Assembly (NCBI RefSeq): GCF_000691145.1
Contig: NZ_ASJC01000003.1
Location: 124,001-188,000 of the forward strand
DNA length: 64,000 bases
Reading direction: 5' to 3'
DNA from: Bacillus altitudinis 41KF2b
GTDB taxonomy: Bacteria > Bacillota > Bacilli > Bacillales > Bacillaceae
Shown piece after piece: positions 11,090-20,549 of the stretch. The notes beneath the pieces were generated by a model that was not told the DNA's origin, ran no database searches, and saw only the letters and a list, made by a program, of their open reading frames with translations. The position numbers were made by a program, and so were the translations under genes. Position 1 is the first letter of the stretch. Every line of letters starts with the position of its first letter.

Positions 11090-12388
11090 TTACTTTTTAT
11101 ATTTATTCACTTCGAACATGAGAATGTTGTTGAATACCACATAGTCCTTTTTACTTTCAAAAGGACCTTTGTTGTTGTCATGCTCGTCAATTTCATAAAA
11201 CCCTGGACCTTCGCCAGCATCACGTTTTTTGTACCAGGATAGGAAGGCGTTGACTTCTTTCATTGAAAGGTCATACTCCTTTTGCAAACCATTGACCATT
11301 GTGATGATGAGAAGTGCATCGCCGTCTTCATCTGTTGTATCGTCTTTTGGTGGTGTGGTTGGTTCTGGGTCTTTGTCGCCTGGATTAGTTGAACCGTCTT
11401 TTGGTGGTGTTGCTGGATCTGGGTCTTTGTCACCGGGTGTTTCTGTATTGTTTGGAAGTTCCAGATCTTTTAAGGAGATAGAGATCACCGATTTATAGTT
11501 TCTATCAGCTAATCTTTTAAAACTATTATTAATACTAGATTCTTTTCCACCTATTACATACAAAGTATCATCGATTATTATTGAAGAAGCTGCTTGACGC
11601 ATTTCAGTTCTTGTAGTGTTTATTTTGAGCAGTTCTTCCTTATCTAAAGAGTACACATAAAGATTGTATGGATTAACTGCTGGTACTATAATGTGATTTT
11701 TGTATGCAGAACTGGTGCGATATTCTGCTTTCATCCCATTTTTTTTAGTAGTCCAATTATTTGTAGAAGGATTAAATTCGTAAACTAGATTTTTGTTATT
11801 GCCAGACAGAACATAAAATTTATCATTTACCACTACACCAGTAGCAAATTTCAAATCAGCTGCTGGGTCATTTTCAGCCTTCCATTCATTTGTTTCTAGA
11901 TTATAACTATGAAATTCGTTTCCTCCCCCTAAGACATAAATCTTATTACCGATAAATCCAGCATAAACATTATATTCCCCCTTTAATGTTTTAAAAGGAA
12001 TATCCTCTAACTGAGTCCACTTGTTAGACTTAGTGTCATACACTTCAAATTTATTTAATGTTTTATTTTCTGATTCACCGCCTATTACAAATATCTCACT
12101 ACCGACAACTACAGTTGCTGCTCCACCTCTTGGTGACAACATTTCTTTCTTTTCAGTCCATTTGTCTATACTGGGATCATACATAAAAGTTTTATTTGAA
12201 TAAACACTAGTTGGAGTACCTCCACCAGCCAGATATATCTTACCGTCAACTACACCCACACTTGCGCCAACTCTTGCTTCAGGTAAATCAGATAATTTGT
12301 TCCATTCTAATGTTGTAGCATTTGCAATTTGCTTTGAATGCATAAAAGATAAAACTAATAACATAAATATAAAAATAAACTTTTTCAA
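11090..12388 (-). CDS. Secreted Kelch-repeat protein with proline-rich linker
   Basis: 432 residues. A signal peptide (about 1-24, ending near SKQIANA) is followed by about five Kelch blades (residues 25-290, repeated VVDGKIYLAGG, VVGSEIFVIGG, FIGNKIYVLGG) forming a beta-propeller. Then comes a low-complexity linker with two near-identical copies of PGDKDP(D/E)P(A/T)TPPKD, and a C-terminal domain of about 85 residues (NGLQKEYDLSMKEVNAFLSW...) that I do not recognise. It probably acts at the cell surface; the ligand is unknown. Markedly more AT-rich than the dlt genes beside it. Confidence 0.8.
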   Translation of the reverse strand: MKKFIFIFMLLVLSFMHSKQIANATTLEWNKLSDLPEARVGASVGVVDGKIYLAGGGTPTSVYSNKTFMYDPSIDKWTEKKEMLSPRGGAATVVVGSEIFVIGGESENKTLNKFEVYDTKSNKWTQLEDIPFKTLKGEYNVYAGFIGNKIYVLGGGNEFHSYNLETNEWKAENDPAADLKFATGVVVNDKFYVLSGNNKNLVYEFNPSTNNWTTKKNGMKAEYRTSSAYKNHIIVPAVNPYNLYVYSLDKEELLKINTTRTEMRQAASSIIIDDTLYVIGGKESSINNSFKRLADRNYKSVISISLKDLELPNNTETPGDKDPDPATPPKDGSTNPGDKDPEPTTPPKDDTTDEDGDALLIITMVNGLQKEYDLSMKEVNAFLSWYKKRDAGEGPGFYEIDEHDNNKGPFESKKDYVVFNNILMFEVNKYKK

Positions 12389-12792
12389 AAAATGACACTC
12401 CTTTTTAAATTACCATAACTAGAATTTTTGTGATGACATAATCATATTTCCACTCAAAGAAATATGATTATTTTTTTATAAATTTAGCCCCTTCCCAAAT
12501 TCTACTTCTTAGATTTTTCAAGTAGTTTATACCTATCATTATACACATTAACCATAATTTTACTAGTTTATAATTGTTCCTATTAGAGTATTATTTTCAA
12601 ACAAAAGACCAAACACATAAAATCGAATGCTCTCAATTCTTTAAGAACAAAATCAGATTATGTGGGCATTTTCTTCTTAATTGAAGCAAATAATAATTTC
12701 TCATTTTTTAAAAAGAAGTGAATAACATCTTCACAATTAAAAGTAGCATAATGTCCTATTGATGGTATTTTCTCTAACAACTGAATCTATTC
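12389..12792. other. AT-rich intergenic region, no gene seen
   Basis: No ORF with a plausible start was found. It contains the leftward upstream region of the Kelch gene; no clear promoter box stands out. Base composition matches the accessory island. Confidence 0.5.
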
Positions 12793-12819
12793 AAAAAACC
12801 CATGATTTCATGGGTTTTT
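12793..12819 (-). terminator. Terminator after the DUF4241 gene
   Basis: AAAAACCCATG-ATTT-CATGGGTTTTT perfect hairpin, just beyond the restored end of the DUF4241 reading frame (12822). Confidence 0.85.
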
Positions 12820-12821
12820 CA

Positions 12822-13453
12822 TTAATCCATTATAAGAAAATCCGTCACAAGGCTCCATTTCCATCCAGTCCCCAAAAGCTTGGATACATCCCGTCGCCGA
12901 AGCCTGTTGTAAACATGGAAATATCCACCTTGTCATGAAAACGGGTGACGAGCCAGTCCCATGTGAGCTTGTAGTTTTGCTCAAGTACTTCTGCAAATTC
13001 CTCATAAAAATAAAAATCATTGTCCTCTTTATATCGCTTATCCTCATACGCTTGAAGATATATAGCTGACTCCGCATCCATATAGCAGCCCATACCCGTA
13101 TTTACACCGTATCCGAAGAACTCGTCTTCTTTCAATTGATTGAGTTCTTGCCCTATTCTTGTAGCAAGCTCCCATTCTATTGCTAGCTCGTTTGTAAACT
13201 TGATCATTGCATAGGCTACTCGTTCGTCTCCGCTTTCCAACCGCTTAACTACAAGTATAATAGGATATTTTCCTAGAGTAATCTTCCTCGTAAAAGATTG
13301 GTCCCCTTCTGAAACAAAAGGATCACAGGCAACAATATGACCGCTCGTGATCTCGATATTTCCGATCTGTTTGGCGAATAATTGATCACCTTCTTGACTG
13401 CTTGTTGTCTCTCCATTTCTATATAACAAGTAAGTTGGATTGATGTTGTACAA
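12822..13453 (-). pseudogene. DUF4241 family protein, frameshifted near the C-terminus
   Basis: The open frame (202 residues, stop at 12845) matches DUF4241, with the late motif TTGFGDGMYPSFWGLDGNG. DUF4241 proteins usually end in a VTDFL-type tail. Here the tail VTDFLIMD followed by TAA is encoded in another frame (12847-12822); one extra G in GCCTTGTGACG would restore it. So the gene has a 1-base deletion near 12849 or a sequencing error. The family is common in bacterial accessory regions and often near toxin genes; its role is uncertain. Confidence 0.7.
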
Positions 13454-13501
13454 GTGATCTTTCTCCTTTCAGCATTTTGGACTCTTATTCTTAGTCGATA
13501 T

Positions 13502-14227
13502 TTAGTAATATATATAAAAACCCTTGAAATAGTTATGTATATCAAGAATTTTATCGCCAATCTTCTTATAGTCTTCTTCTTTCTGTAACATTCCTTCCAG
13601 TTCAACAATTTTTCTTGCCAAGTCTTTTGGTAATATTGAAATGTATTTGTATATGTAGCCGGACAGTATTTCCTTAGTATCATTTCTGAAAACGCTGAGA
13701 TTTTCCGTAGTTATACTAGAAGCTTCCATAGCTTTATTTAGATAGTAATTAGTGTGTTCATGCAGTAATTTTTTACTATCGTAATCTTCAGACTTAATTC
13801 TTTCTATATCTCCCTTTATAGAAAAATATATGTTAGATAAACACACTGTTAACTCTAAGTGTTGCACACCAATGGTATAAAATGCTTCTTCTTTTGCTTC
13901 CCTCCCCTCAATTTTCTTTTGGGTATTGTTCACAAGTATTGTAATAAAGATGGCAGTCACAGGTATGAGTAGGAAATCCACAATTAAATTAGGTAATATA
14001 CTATCTAACCACTGTGAACAGTTGTACCTATTCATAAACACTGCTGTAAGTATAGCACTTAGAAAAAATGAAAGAGCAGCAATCCACTTATACTCTTTAG
14101 GTATATTTAAGTGTTTGTATTTCCTCCTTATAAAAAGTGTTAAGTAAGTTATGACTAGATATATTCCAATAATTATCGTTAAACTTAATAACTCATTGCC
14201 TGGAAAACATGAAGCAATACCATTCAT
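13502..14227 (-). CDS. Hypothetical membrane protein
   Basis: 241 residues with three predicted N-terminal membrane segments (about 13-33, 47-65 and 78-100, e.g. LIVDFLLIPVTAIFITILV) and a long, mostly helical cytosolic part (105-241). I recognise no family. It sits in the AT-rich island between two damaged genes, so it may be cargo of the integrated element; membrane-plus-helical proteins in such places are sometimes defence effectors, but nothing in the sequence proves this. Confidence 0.55.
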   Translation of the reverse strand: MNGIASCFPGNELLSLTIIIGIYLVITYLTLFIRRKYKHLNIPKEYKWIAALSFFLSAILTAVFMNRYNCSQWLDSILPNLIVDFLLIPVTAIFITILVNNTQKKIEGREAKEEAFYTIGVQHLELTVCLSNIYFSIKGDIERIKSEDYDSKKLLHEHTNYYLNKAMEASSITTENLSVFRNDTKEILSGYIYKYISILPKDLARKIVELEGMLQKEEDYKKIGDKILDIHNYFKGFYIYY

Positions 14228-14610
14228 AATAATTTCCCCCTTTTATTATTTAAGAACTTCAGTTTGTTTTTATCCTTTCTATCTTCTCTTAAAATAAAGT
14301 AATATATCAATTATGATTAGGATGTTAAAATTCCAATAAATTTTCAATTGAGATGTCAACTTTATATATTAGTATCGGCCATTCCATTAATCAACAGTTT
14401 TCATTAGGAATTATATTGCTGAAAATTTATTGCATTTGATAAGTGAGTAACAAATATATAAGCGTGTCCACGGGGCATTTTGATAAATTCTAAATTGTTT
14501 GTTCTAAATTAATTTGTCTTTTTTCCACAAATAATTTAATCGAACATAGAAAAAGACACTTTTCTATATAAAAGTAAAGCGCCTTCGTTATATATATTAT
14601 TATTATTTTA
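14228..14610. other. AT-rich intergenic region, no gene seen
   Basis: About 380 bp with stop codons in all frames; presumably the promoter region for the leftward gene at 13502. No repeat or RNA gene was recognised. Confidence 0.5.
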
Positions 14611-15772
14611 TTAATCATAAACATGGATTGTTGCCATATCTGTATTCAATCCATCTTCTACATCATTTAACAAATTTTCTATAGAATATCGTATTTCCTG
14701 AAGTCCAACCTTATCTATTATATAATCTGCTAATTCATCCTTATTGTTTTTATTACCTCCTTTTGGCCGAACATTATAGAGCCTATTTAAACTACCTGTA
14801 AATAAATCTGCTGCTTGTATTAATCGACTCAATTTTGAATCTAGTGGAACATAGTTATTAAGTACTAGATCATCTCCGTATTGTTCTTTAAATTTGCTAC
14901 TTAGTAATTCAGAAAACTTACTAATGTTATAAGTATTATCATTATCATCTCTATCTTTGAAATAATTTATTTGCCTTGGTAGCACCACTCTTCCAGTTAG
15001 AATTTCATGTTCCATACCTTTAATTGTTAATCGATAGAATAAATCATTTATTATCTCATCGATAGGTGTTCGATAGTTTGGATTTGTTCACTGCGATCGC
15101 TCTAAAACTGACCATTGCGGAATTATCCAGCAAAACCTTAAAGAAGTCCTTGTATAATCTTAGTTCATCTCTATTTTTATTATTTAAATTCTTAAAGTGA
15201 AACTCATCTGGAAACCTAATATTTTCTTCTTTAGCTTTTTTTGTCCACTCTATTAACTCATGATTCAATAAACCATTATGTCTGTCATCTAATGCCCACA
15301 CACTTCCTATAATTATATATTCGCTGTCTTTACCTGTCTCATCAGCATAAAGATGCATAATAGGAACTGTTGGTTTGTCTAATAAGGCCGCTTCCTTTTC
15401 AATTTCTTCACGTTCTCTTCTAATTTTTCTAGTTCTCTCATCTGATAAGAACAATTTGTATTCATTTTGGATTTTCGCTCTTGCTCTTACCAATGAACTT
15501 AACCTTTCATATTCATACATTTTCTTCAAATCTACTTTTTTGGAAGTATGTCCATGAAATTCTTCCCAAAATTTTATTTGCAGTGTAATATCTGACTTTC
15601 TTGCTTCAGGGTATTTGTTTAGTATTTTAGCAACCTTTTGCCTTAAAGTATTTGTAAGTCCAGATTGCACAGCAGTTATTAAAGCTTGTGCTTCCTGTCT
15701 TTTCCTCTCCTCTATAACTGGATCGATTACTTTTTCTTGAATTTCAATTTCTTTTTCATTTGAATGATTCAT
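14611..15772 (-). pseudogene. DUF3800 family protein, split by a frameshift
   Basis: The upstream frame (start at ATG 15772 after GGGGGCT) has an N-terminal helical region and the DUF3800 core MHLYADETGKDSEYIIIGSVW (the D-E-T-G element is the family signature), and stops at 15056. The rest of the domain continues in another frame from about 15070 (PIDEIINDLFYRLTIKGMEHE...), including LDSKLSRLIQAADLFTG, to 14611. A single-base indel near 15070 explains both pieces. DUF3800 proteins are often found on mobile elements and resemble RNase H-like enzymes; activity here is doubtful unless the frameshift is a sequencing error. Confidence 0.75.
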
Positions 15773-15938
15773 AGAAAACAGCCCCCTATATTCAAAAGCA
15801 ATTACAAGAGATGATTGTCTTATTATTCTAAAGTTTAATTTTATTTCCACCTATTTTGCTAATCGAGAAATCCAAATTTTATGTTCCCCTTCTATTTAGA
15901 CAAAGACTAAATCGTTAGACTCCAATAAGAAATAGTGT

Positions 15939-16127
15939 TCAGTATTTTCGGGATAATAAATTTGATCTCATTTCCCTTGATAAATTCATCAAAAATCTTT
16001 CAAGTTTGCCATAATTGAACTGTGTTTTGTTGTTGTTTGATTTGTCTATATTATCAACTCCTACCTTTATATCGGCAGGAAAAGAGCACACAGAACTATT
16101 CTCGAAATTTGTCGATCGACAAATCAA
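15939..16127 (-). CDS. Small hypothetical ORF in the island
   Basis: 62 codons, overlapping by 4 bp the stop of the two-span membrane ORF upstream, which hints at coupling. No recognisable motif and low-complexity middle (SNNNKTQFN). Could be a remnant. Confidence 0.3.
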   Translation of the reverse strand: MICRSTNFENSSVCSFPADIKVGVDNIDKSNNNKTQFNYGKLERFLMNLSREMRSNLLSRKY

Positions 16128-16405
16128 TTTTCACCTTTCTCTTTCCTAGCGTAGACTTGCTCAAATGTTCTTAACATTAAGACAGCAACACTTCTGGCTC
16201 TTTTTCCTTTAATTACTATTGTTATAATAAAAATAAGTGATATAGCTGTGGTAACTAAAGCTAAAGCTTTACTTACATTAACATTAAATTCCATAGTGAA
16301 ATATACAGCCACTAAAGGGACAAATGCTGGATAGTACTTAGAGACATCTCTTATGTTCTCAATATGGGCAAACCTCGATATTTTCTGAATATGTATAGAT
16401 AACAT
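16124..16405 (-). CDS. Small two-span membrane protein
   Basis: 93 residues with two hydrophobic segments (about 26-42 and 48-66, ALALVTTAISLIFIITIVI) and a basic tail (RKEKGEN). Function unknown. It overlaps in another frame the small ORF at 16359-16508. Part of the AT-rich island. Confidence 0.45.
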   Translation of the reverse strand: MLSIHIQKISRFAHIENIRDVSKYYPAFVPLVAVYFTMEFNVNVSKALALVTTAISLIFIITIVIKGKRARSVAVLMLRTFEQVYARKEKGEN

Positions 16406-16508
16406 CTTCTAACTCCATTAATTTCTTTGAGTATATTTCATTATCTAATTTCTTAATTTTCTTATTCTGTCTTTTATTTTTTATTACACGTTTCTTTCCT
16501 TTACCCAA
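16359..16508 (-). CDS. Possible small basic protein
   Basis: 49 codons from a TTG preceded by AAGGAG at 9 nt. The first half is very lysine-rich, the second half acidic. It overlaps the next ORF by 47 bp, so only one of the two may be translated. No family recognised. Confidence 0.25.
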   Translation of the reverse strand: MGKGKKRVIKNKRQNKKIKKLDNEIYSKKLMELEDVIYTYSENIEVCPY

Positions 16509-16629
16509 ATCTACTCACTCCTTGATTTTAATATCGGAGAAAATTGATAAAGTTGAGGTGCTTGCAAAATTTGTCGAACGAATCCTATAACTCGCTAAAG
16601 CAAGAAAAAATATATTAAATTTCAGAAAA
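16509..16629. other. Short non-coding stretch in the island
   Basis: No ORF, hairpin or repeat recognised between the two small leftward ORFs. Confidence 0.4.
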
Positions 16630-16755
16630 TTATACTTCTCCGTCCCACCTTCCATCTTTCAGTCCTAGCTCCCTGATCTTTTCTCCTTCAAACTTGTGTG
16701 TTGACGTTTCTATTGCATACTCACGTTCCTCAAGTTTCCAAAGACGTTTAAACAA
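16630..16755 (-). CDS. Possible small protein or remnant
   Basis: 41 codons from TTG (RBS AAGGAATAAAGA), reading MFKRLWKLEEREY... to RWDGEV. The amino-acid balance looks coding, but no family was recognised. A further fragment just upstream (leftward, 16892-16820, GPNMQAAIFKAAGG) also looks coding but lacks a full frame. Both sit beside the integrase remnant and suggest a decayed mobile element. Confidence 0.3.
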   Translation of the reverse strand: MFKRLWKLEEREYAIETSTHKFEGEKIRELGLKDGRWDGEV

Positions 16756-16895
16756 TCTTTATTCCTTCATATCCATGCACTTAATTCAGATTGGCTCTCT
16801 CCTTTGCTATCTTTTAGTAAATTGCCTCGATGCCATGTTGAGCAATCCACCAGCTGCTTTAAAGATTGCGGCCTGCATATTTGGTCCGTTTTCAC

Positions 16896-17042
16896 GCTAA
16901 AGTTATTCAAAAACAATTAGGGCATACAAAAATGGATACAACTATGTCAATTTACGCTCATGTCATTGAAGAAGCTGATCAGAAATCAGCCACCCATTTT
17001 GATAGCTTCTTTGATACAAAAACAGGGAACGGAAATACTTAA
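16896..17042 (+). pseudogene. Tyrosine recombinase/integrase, C-terminal remnant
   Basis: The last 49 codons of a phage-type integrase: AKVIQKQLGHTKMDTTMSIY carries the LGH box and the catalytic tyrosine. The rest of the gene is missing. It lies 113 bp from the 3' end of tRNA-Arg, the usual attachment target for such integrases. This marks the island at roughly 11-17 kb as the remains of an integrative element. Confidence 0.8.
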
Positions 17043-17103
17043 AAATAAATCCGCTCCCAAAATCCTTTTTTGAAGCGATTTACGAACTTATGTTCTAAAG
17101 AAC

Positions 17104-17146
17104 AAAAAAGCCTGAAACCCTTTATTATCAAGGGTTTCAGGCTTTT
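17104..17146. terminator. Strong bidirectional terminator
   Basis: AAAAAAGCCTGAAACCCTT / AAGGGTTTCAGGCTTTT hairpin between the integrase remnant and tRNA-Arg; terminates the leftward tRNA transcript. Confidence 0.88.
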
Positions 17147-17155
17147 AATTTAATA

Positions 17156-17229
<74 letters not shown>

Positions 17230-17349
17230 ATGTTGTTATGTAGTGTGCTTTGGTGTATTACCTCAGCGACAAGATTTATTATATTACTATTGTTCTTTAA
17301 AGTCAACGGTTTTTCGAAAGTTTTTTCATAAGGGGCAAATGCTGCACCC

Positions 17350-17874
17350 TTATGAAATACCTTCCAATATGACAGTGTTTTCGAGGTCTTGTATGACGTG
17401 ACCTTCGTCCGTGAAAAACTGTACGTTTGCTTCGCTTCCATCTAGTGTCAGTATAGCATAGCTGCGCTCTTTGCGCACTCTTGGCAGGTGCACGCTGCCT
17501 GGGTTAATGAGCAGTTTTCCTCTTAGCAGTTCACTGCCAGGGATGTGCGAGTGGCCAAAGCAGATAATGTCTGCGCCTAGCTCTTCTGCACGGTAGTAGA
17601 CTTGGAGCAAGGATTGTTTGATGCCATGCAGATGTCCGTGAGTGAGAAATAGTTTTCCGCCTCCATCCAGTGGGAGCAGGAGCTCTTCTTCAAAATCGCC
17701 CATAAAGTCACAATTTCCTTTGACGACTTTGTATCCTTCGAGTGCTGGGTGGTTCGTTTCGAGTTCTGAATCTCCGCAGTGAATCATCATGTCCACTTCA
17801 TTCGCATGCCGTTTGGCAATGGTTTGAAGTTCGTCTGTGAGTCCATGACTGTCACTAATGATGAGTATCTTCAT
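17350..17874 (-). CDS. ysnB: Metallophosphoesterase, YfcE/MJ0936 family (YsnB)
   Basis: 174-residue calcineurin-like phosphodiesterase. Metal-binding motifs are ILIISDSHG (D, H at the N-terminus), IHCGDSE, KGNCDF, LFLTHGHLHG and CFGHSH. Cytoplasmic; natural substrate unknown. It follows the RdgB homolog by 14 bp in the leftward rph-ysnA-ysnB group, as in B. subtilis. Confidence 0.9.
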   Translation of the reverse strand: MKILIISDSHGLTDELQTIAKRHANEVDMMIHCGDSELETNHPALEGYKVVKGNCDFMGDFEEELLLPLDGGGKLFLTHGHLHGIKQSLLQVYYRAEELGADIICFGHSHIPGSELLRGKLLINPGSVHLPRVRKERSYAILTLDGSEANVQFFTDEGHVIQDLENTVILEGIS

Positions 17875-17888
17875 GGCTTCATTCCCCC

Positions 17889-18482
17889 TTATTCATTTGC
17901 GTCTAGCAGTGATGAAAGCTTTTGAAGCGCGACCGCTCGATGGCTGATCTTGTTTTTTTCCTCTGGTGATAACTCGGCCATCGTCTGGTCTTTGTCTTTG
18001 ACGATGAAAATTGGGTCGTATCCGAAGCCGTTTTCGCCGATCGGTTCTTCTGCGATGAAGCCTTCTACTGATCCTTCTACCGTTTTTGTTTCTTTCCCCG
18101 GTATACTGACAGCCAGGGCACATCTAAATCTAGCAGTGCGGTCTTCTTTTTCGATGCCTTTTAGCTCATTCAGCACCTTTTCCACGTTCTCGGCATCGTT
18201 TTTATGCTCACCCGCATACCTCGCTGAATAGACGCCAGGTTTTCCGCCAAGGTAATCAATCGACAGACCCGAGTCGTCTGCAATCACCATTTCACCTGCT
18301 TTGGCTTGAATGGCCTCGGCTTTGATGATCGCATTTTCTTCAAAGGTATGTCCTGTTTCTTCGATCTCTTCCGTAAATCCGATGTCCGCTAGTGTTTTGA
18401 CCGTGAATCCTTTTGGCTCAAGAATGGCTTTGAATTCTTTCGCTTTGCCCGCATTGTGCGTTGCGATGATGGCAGTTTTCAT
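17889..18482 (-). CDS. ysnA: Non-canonical purine NTP pyrophosphatase (RdgB/HAM1, YsnA)
   Basis: Hydrolyses dITP, ITP and XTP to keep these bases out of nucleic acids. The N-terminal SHR-family motif TAIIATHNAGKAKEF and VIADDSGLSIDYLGGKPGVYSARYAG are characteristic, as is the C-terminal ISHRA. An in-frame TTG lies at 18491, but MKTAIIATHN from the ATG at 18482 agrees with family length (197 residues). Confidence 0.94.
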   Translation of the reverse strand: MKTAIIATHNAGKAKEFKAILEPKGFTVKTLADIGFTEEIEETGHTFEENAIIKAEAIQAKAGEMVIADDSGLSIDYLGGKPGVYSARYAGEHKNDAENVEKVLNELKGIEKEDRTARFRCALAVSIPGKETKTVEGSVEGFIAEEPIGENGFGYDPIFIVKDKDQTMAELSPEEKNKISHRAVALQKLSSLLDANE

Positions 18483-18501
18483 CCTGATCAAACCCTTCTC
18501 T

Positions 18502-19230
18502 TTATTCGATAACTTCTCCTGTCACTGCTTTTTGCTTTTCAATTAATTCTTTGATGCCTTTTTCGGCTAAATCAAGCAGTCCGTTTAGTTGTTCTCTTGA
18601 GAATGTCGCTTCTTCGCCAGTGCCTTGAAGTTCAACAAAGCGCCCAGCACCTGTCATGATGACATTCATATCCACTTCAGCTGAAGAATCTTCTTCATAA
18701 TTTAAATCTAACAGAAGTCCCTGTTTAGAATCAATTCCGACGGATATCGCAGCTAAATAATCAGTGATCGGATTTTCTTTCAAAACGCCTTCTGATTGAA
18801 GCTTTTGAATCGCTAGTGTCATGGCCACAAATGCACCTGTAATAGATGCTGTGCGTGTTCCGCCGTCTGCTTGAATGACATCACAATCAATCCAAATGGT
18901 GCGTTCACCAAGCTTTTCTAAGTCAACGACTGCGCGCAGAGCTCGTCCAATTAAACGCTGGATCTCCATTGTACGTCCTGTGACTTTTCCTTTAGATGAT
19001 TCTCTTATCGTTCTTTGAGCCGTTGCTCTTGGAAGCATGCTATATTCTGCTGTAATCCAGCCTTTTCCTTCTCCTCTTAAAAAAGGAGGTACGCGGTCCT
19101 CGATAGATGCGTTACAAATCACCTTCGTATTTCCCGCTGAGATTAAGACAGAGCCTTCTGGATGCGTGATGTAGCCTGCCTGTATTTCAATTTTTCTTAA
19201 TTCGTCGTATTGTCTTTCATCTAATCTCAT
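18502..19230 (-). CDS. rph: Ribonuclease PH
   Basis: 242-residue phosphorolytic 3'-5' exoribonuclease that trims tRNA 3' ends. Visible landmarks: [20 protein letters not shown] near the N-terminus, [28 protein letters not shown], and the catalytic region [20 protein letters not shown]. First gene of the rph-ysnA-ysnB unit. Confidence 0.96.
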   Translation of the reverse strand: MRLDERQYDELRKIEIQAGYITHPEGSVLISAGNTKVICNASIEDRVPPFLRGEGKGWITAEYSMLPRATAQRTIRESSKGKVTGRTMEIQRLIGRALRAVVDLEKLGERTIWIDCDVIQADGGTRTASITGAFVAMTLAIQKLQSEGVLKENPITDYLAAISVGIDSKQGLLLDLNYEEDSSAEVDMNVIMTGAGRFVELQGTGEEATFSREQLNGLLDLAEKGIKELIEKQKAVTGEVIE

Positions 19231-19324
19231 GTTTTACCTCCGTTACAATATACATTCCGCGCGGGTGTCAGCGTGGTTCTCCTATTAACTTTGACAACCT
19301 CGATCCGTTCTAATCGCTTGGAAT

Positions 19325-19359
19325 AAAAAAGAGGCAGCGAATGTGCATGCCTCTTTTTC
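19325..19359 (-). terminator. Terminator after gerM
   Basis: AAAGAGGCA-TGCACATTCGC-TGCCTCTTTTTT hairpin on the minus strand between gerM and rph. Confidence 0.8.
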
Positions 19360-19381
19360 TCCATTATATCAATGTGTGACG

Positions 19382-20443
19382 TTAAAAACTACCTGTATTC
19401 ACTTGTTCTGGTCTTGAAACTGGCTTTGTGAGTTCTGTTCCTTTTTCGTTCACAAGCTCTGCCTTTCCGTTTACCTTCACTGACACGCTTTTCACATCTG
19501 GCAGCTCTGTTAATGTCAGCACAATGCTATCAAGAACTTTTTGTGAAATGACCTTTTTCTTTTCATCTGCACTGCCAAAAATGGATTCATTGAAATCTAG
19601 TGTCACATGACCGTCTTTTACTTTCGGGACATCATTCAGCTTCACATCTTGATCAAAGTCTGTCAGCAATTGGCTTGTTTTGCTTGGCCCAGAGACGAGC
19701 TCATCAATGGCTGCTGTAATTGGATCATCATCGTCTTTTGGTGCTCTTTTGGTCACCGGGACATAGTACGTCTGTTTGTCAGATTCAGCTAAATAGTAGA
19801 CGGTCACAGGCTTTGTCGATGTCATATCAGCCGCAGCCTCGTGCTGAATATTAATGCCGTCCTCTCTGCTTAAATCATCTGAAATCGGTGTCCCATTCAC
19901 AGGCATCTCTTTTAATTCATGGCCATTCATCTTTAATTTGACTTTCGCTACCGAATCAAACTGCGTTAATGTCCAAGTGACTGATTGTAAAATGCGCTGT
20001 TCGTCTTCTTTTTTATAGTTTTTGAATTCATTTGAGAAATCCACAACCGCTGTGCCATCTTTAATATCGACAGATACGCTCGTGTCCGCCGGCAGCACGG
20101 CTCTGAATCCATTTGGCATCAGGTTAGAAATCGGTCCCCCGTCTACGAGGTATTCAAGTGTTTGTTTCGCACTTCCTTCATTTTTCGGCAGCGGAATGGA
20201 TTGAGACACAACATACCCATTTTTATCAATTAAATATAATTCTCTCATGACGGTATCTGCTTGCTTCTCTTCTTTTCCTTCTTTCGCTGTTTGTTTCTCT
20301 TCTTTATTTTCTTTCACAAACGTGACATTTTGTGGTGGATCAATCTCTGTTTTCGCTTGGTCTGTTTGAAACAATCCGCATCCTGATAAAAGCATGGCTG
20401 ACGCAATACACGTAACAGCTGCTGTAGTTCCTTTTTTCAGCAT
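19382..20443 (-). CDS. gerM: Spore germination/sporulation lipoprotein GerM
   Basis: 353 residues. A lipoprotein signal (lipobox LLSGC at about residues 19-23) is followed by a charged linker and two GerMN domains (about 85-200 and 220-340, each with TVDFSNEFK / TLDFNESIF-like elements). In B. subtilis GerM helps anchor the SpoIIIA-SpoIIQ feeding-tube complex between mother cell and forespore and affects germination. Confidence 0.93.
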   Translation of the reverse strand: MLKKGTTAAVTCIASAMLLSGCGLFQTDQAKTEIDPPQNVTFVKENKEEKQTAKEGKEEKQADTVMRELYLIDKNGYVVSQSIPLPKNEGSAKQTLEYLVDGGPISNLMPNGFRAVLPADTSVSVDIKDGTAVVDFSNEFKNYKKEDEQRILQSVTWTLTQFDSVAKVKLKMNGHELKEMPVNGTPISDDLSREDGINIQHEAAADMTSTKPVTVYYLAESDKQTYYVPVTKRAPKDDDDPITAAIDELVSGPSKTSQLLTDFDQDVKLNDVPKVKDGHVTLDFNESIFGSADEKKKVISQKVLDSIVLTLTELPDVKSVSVKVNGKAELVNEKGTELTKPVSRPEQVNTGSF

Positions 20444-20513
20444 ACTTCACCCTCCTCTAGTGGTTTGTACTAGTATGTATACGAGCTCCCTCAGAGGATT
20501 AGACCCTTTTCAT

Positions 20514-20549
20514 AAAAAAATAACCCACTTCCATGAGAAGTAGGTTATT
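20514..20549 (-). terminator. Terminator after racE
   Basis: AATAACCTACTTC-TCATG-GAAGTGGGTTATTTTTTT hairpin, overlapping the racE stop codon. Confidence 0.82.

Noticed and set aside
11320..11450. CRISPR-like repetition
   Set aside because: Only two copies, in frame, encoding a proline-rich linker; no spacers or cas genes.
11229..11498. Plus-strand ORF opposite the Kelch linker
   Set aside because: Antisense of the tandem repeat; serine/glycine-rich by reading the repeat backwards.
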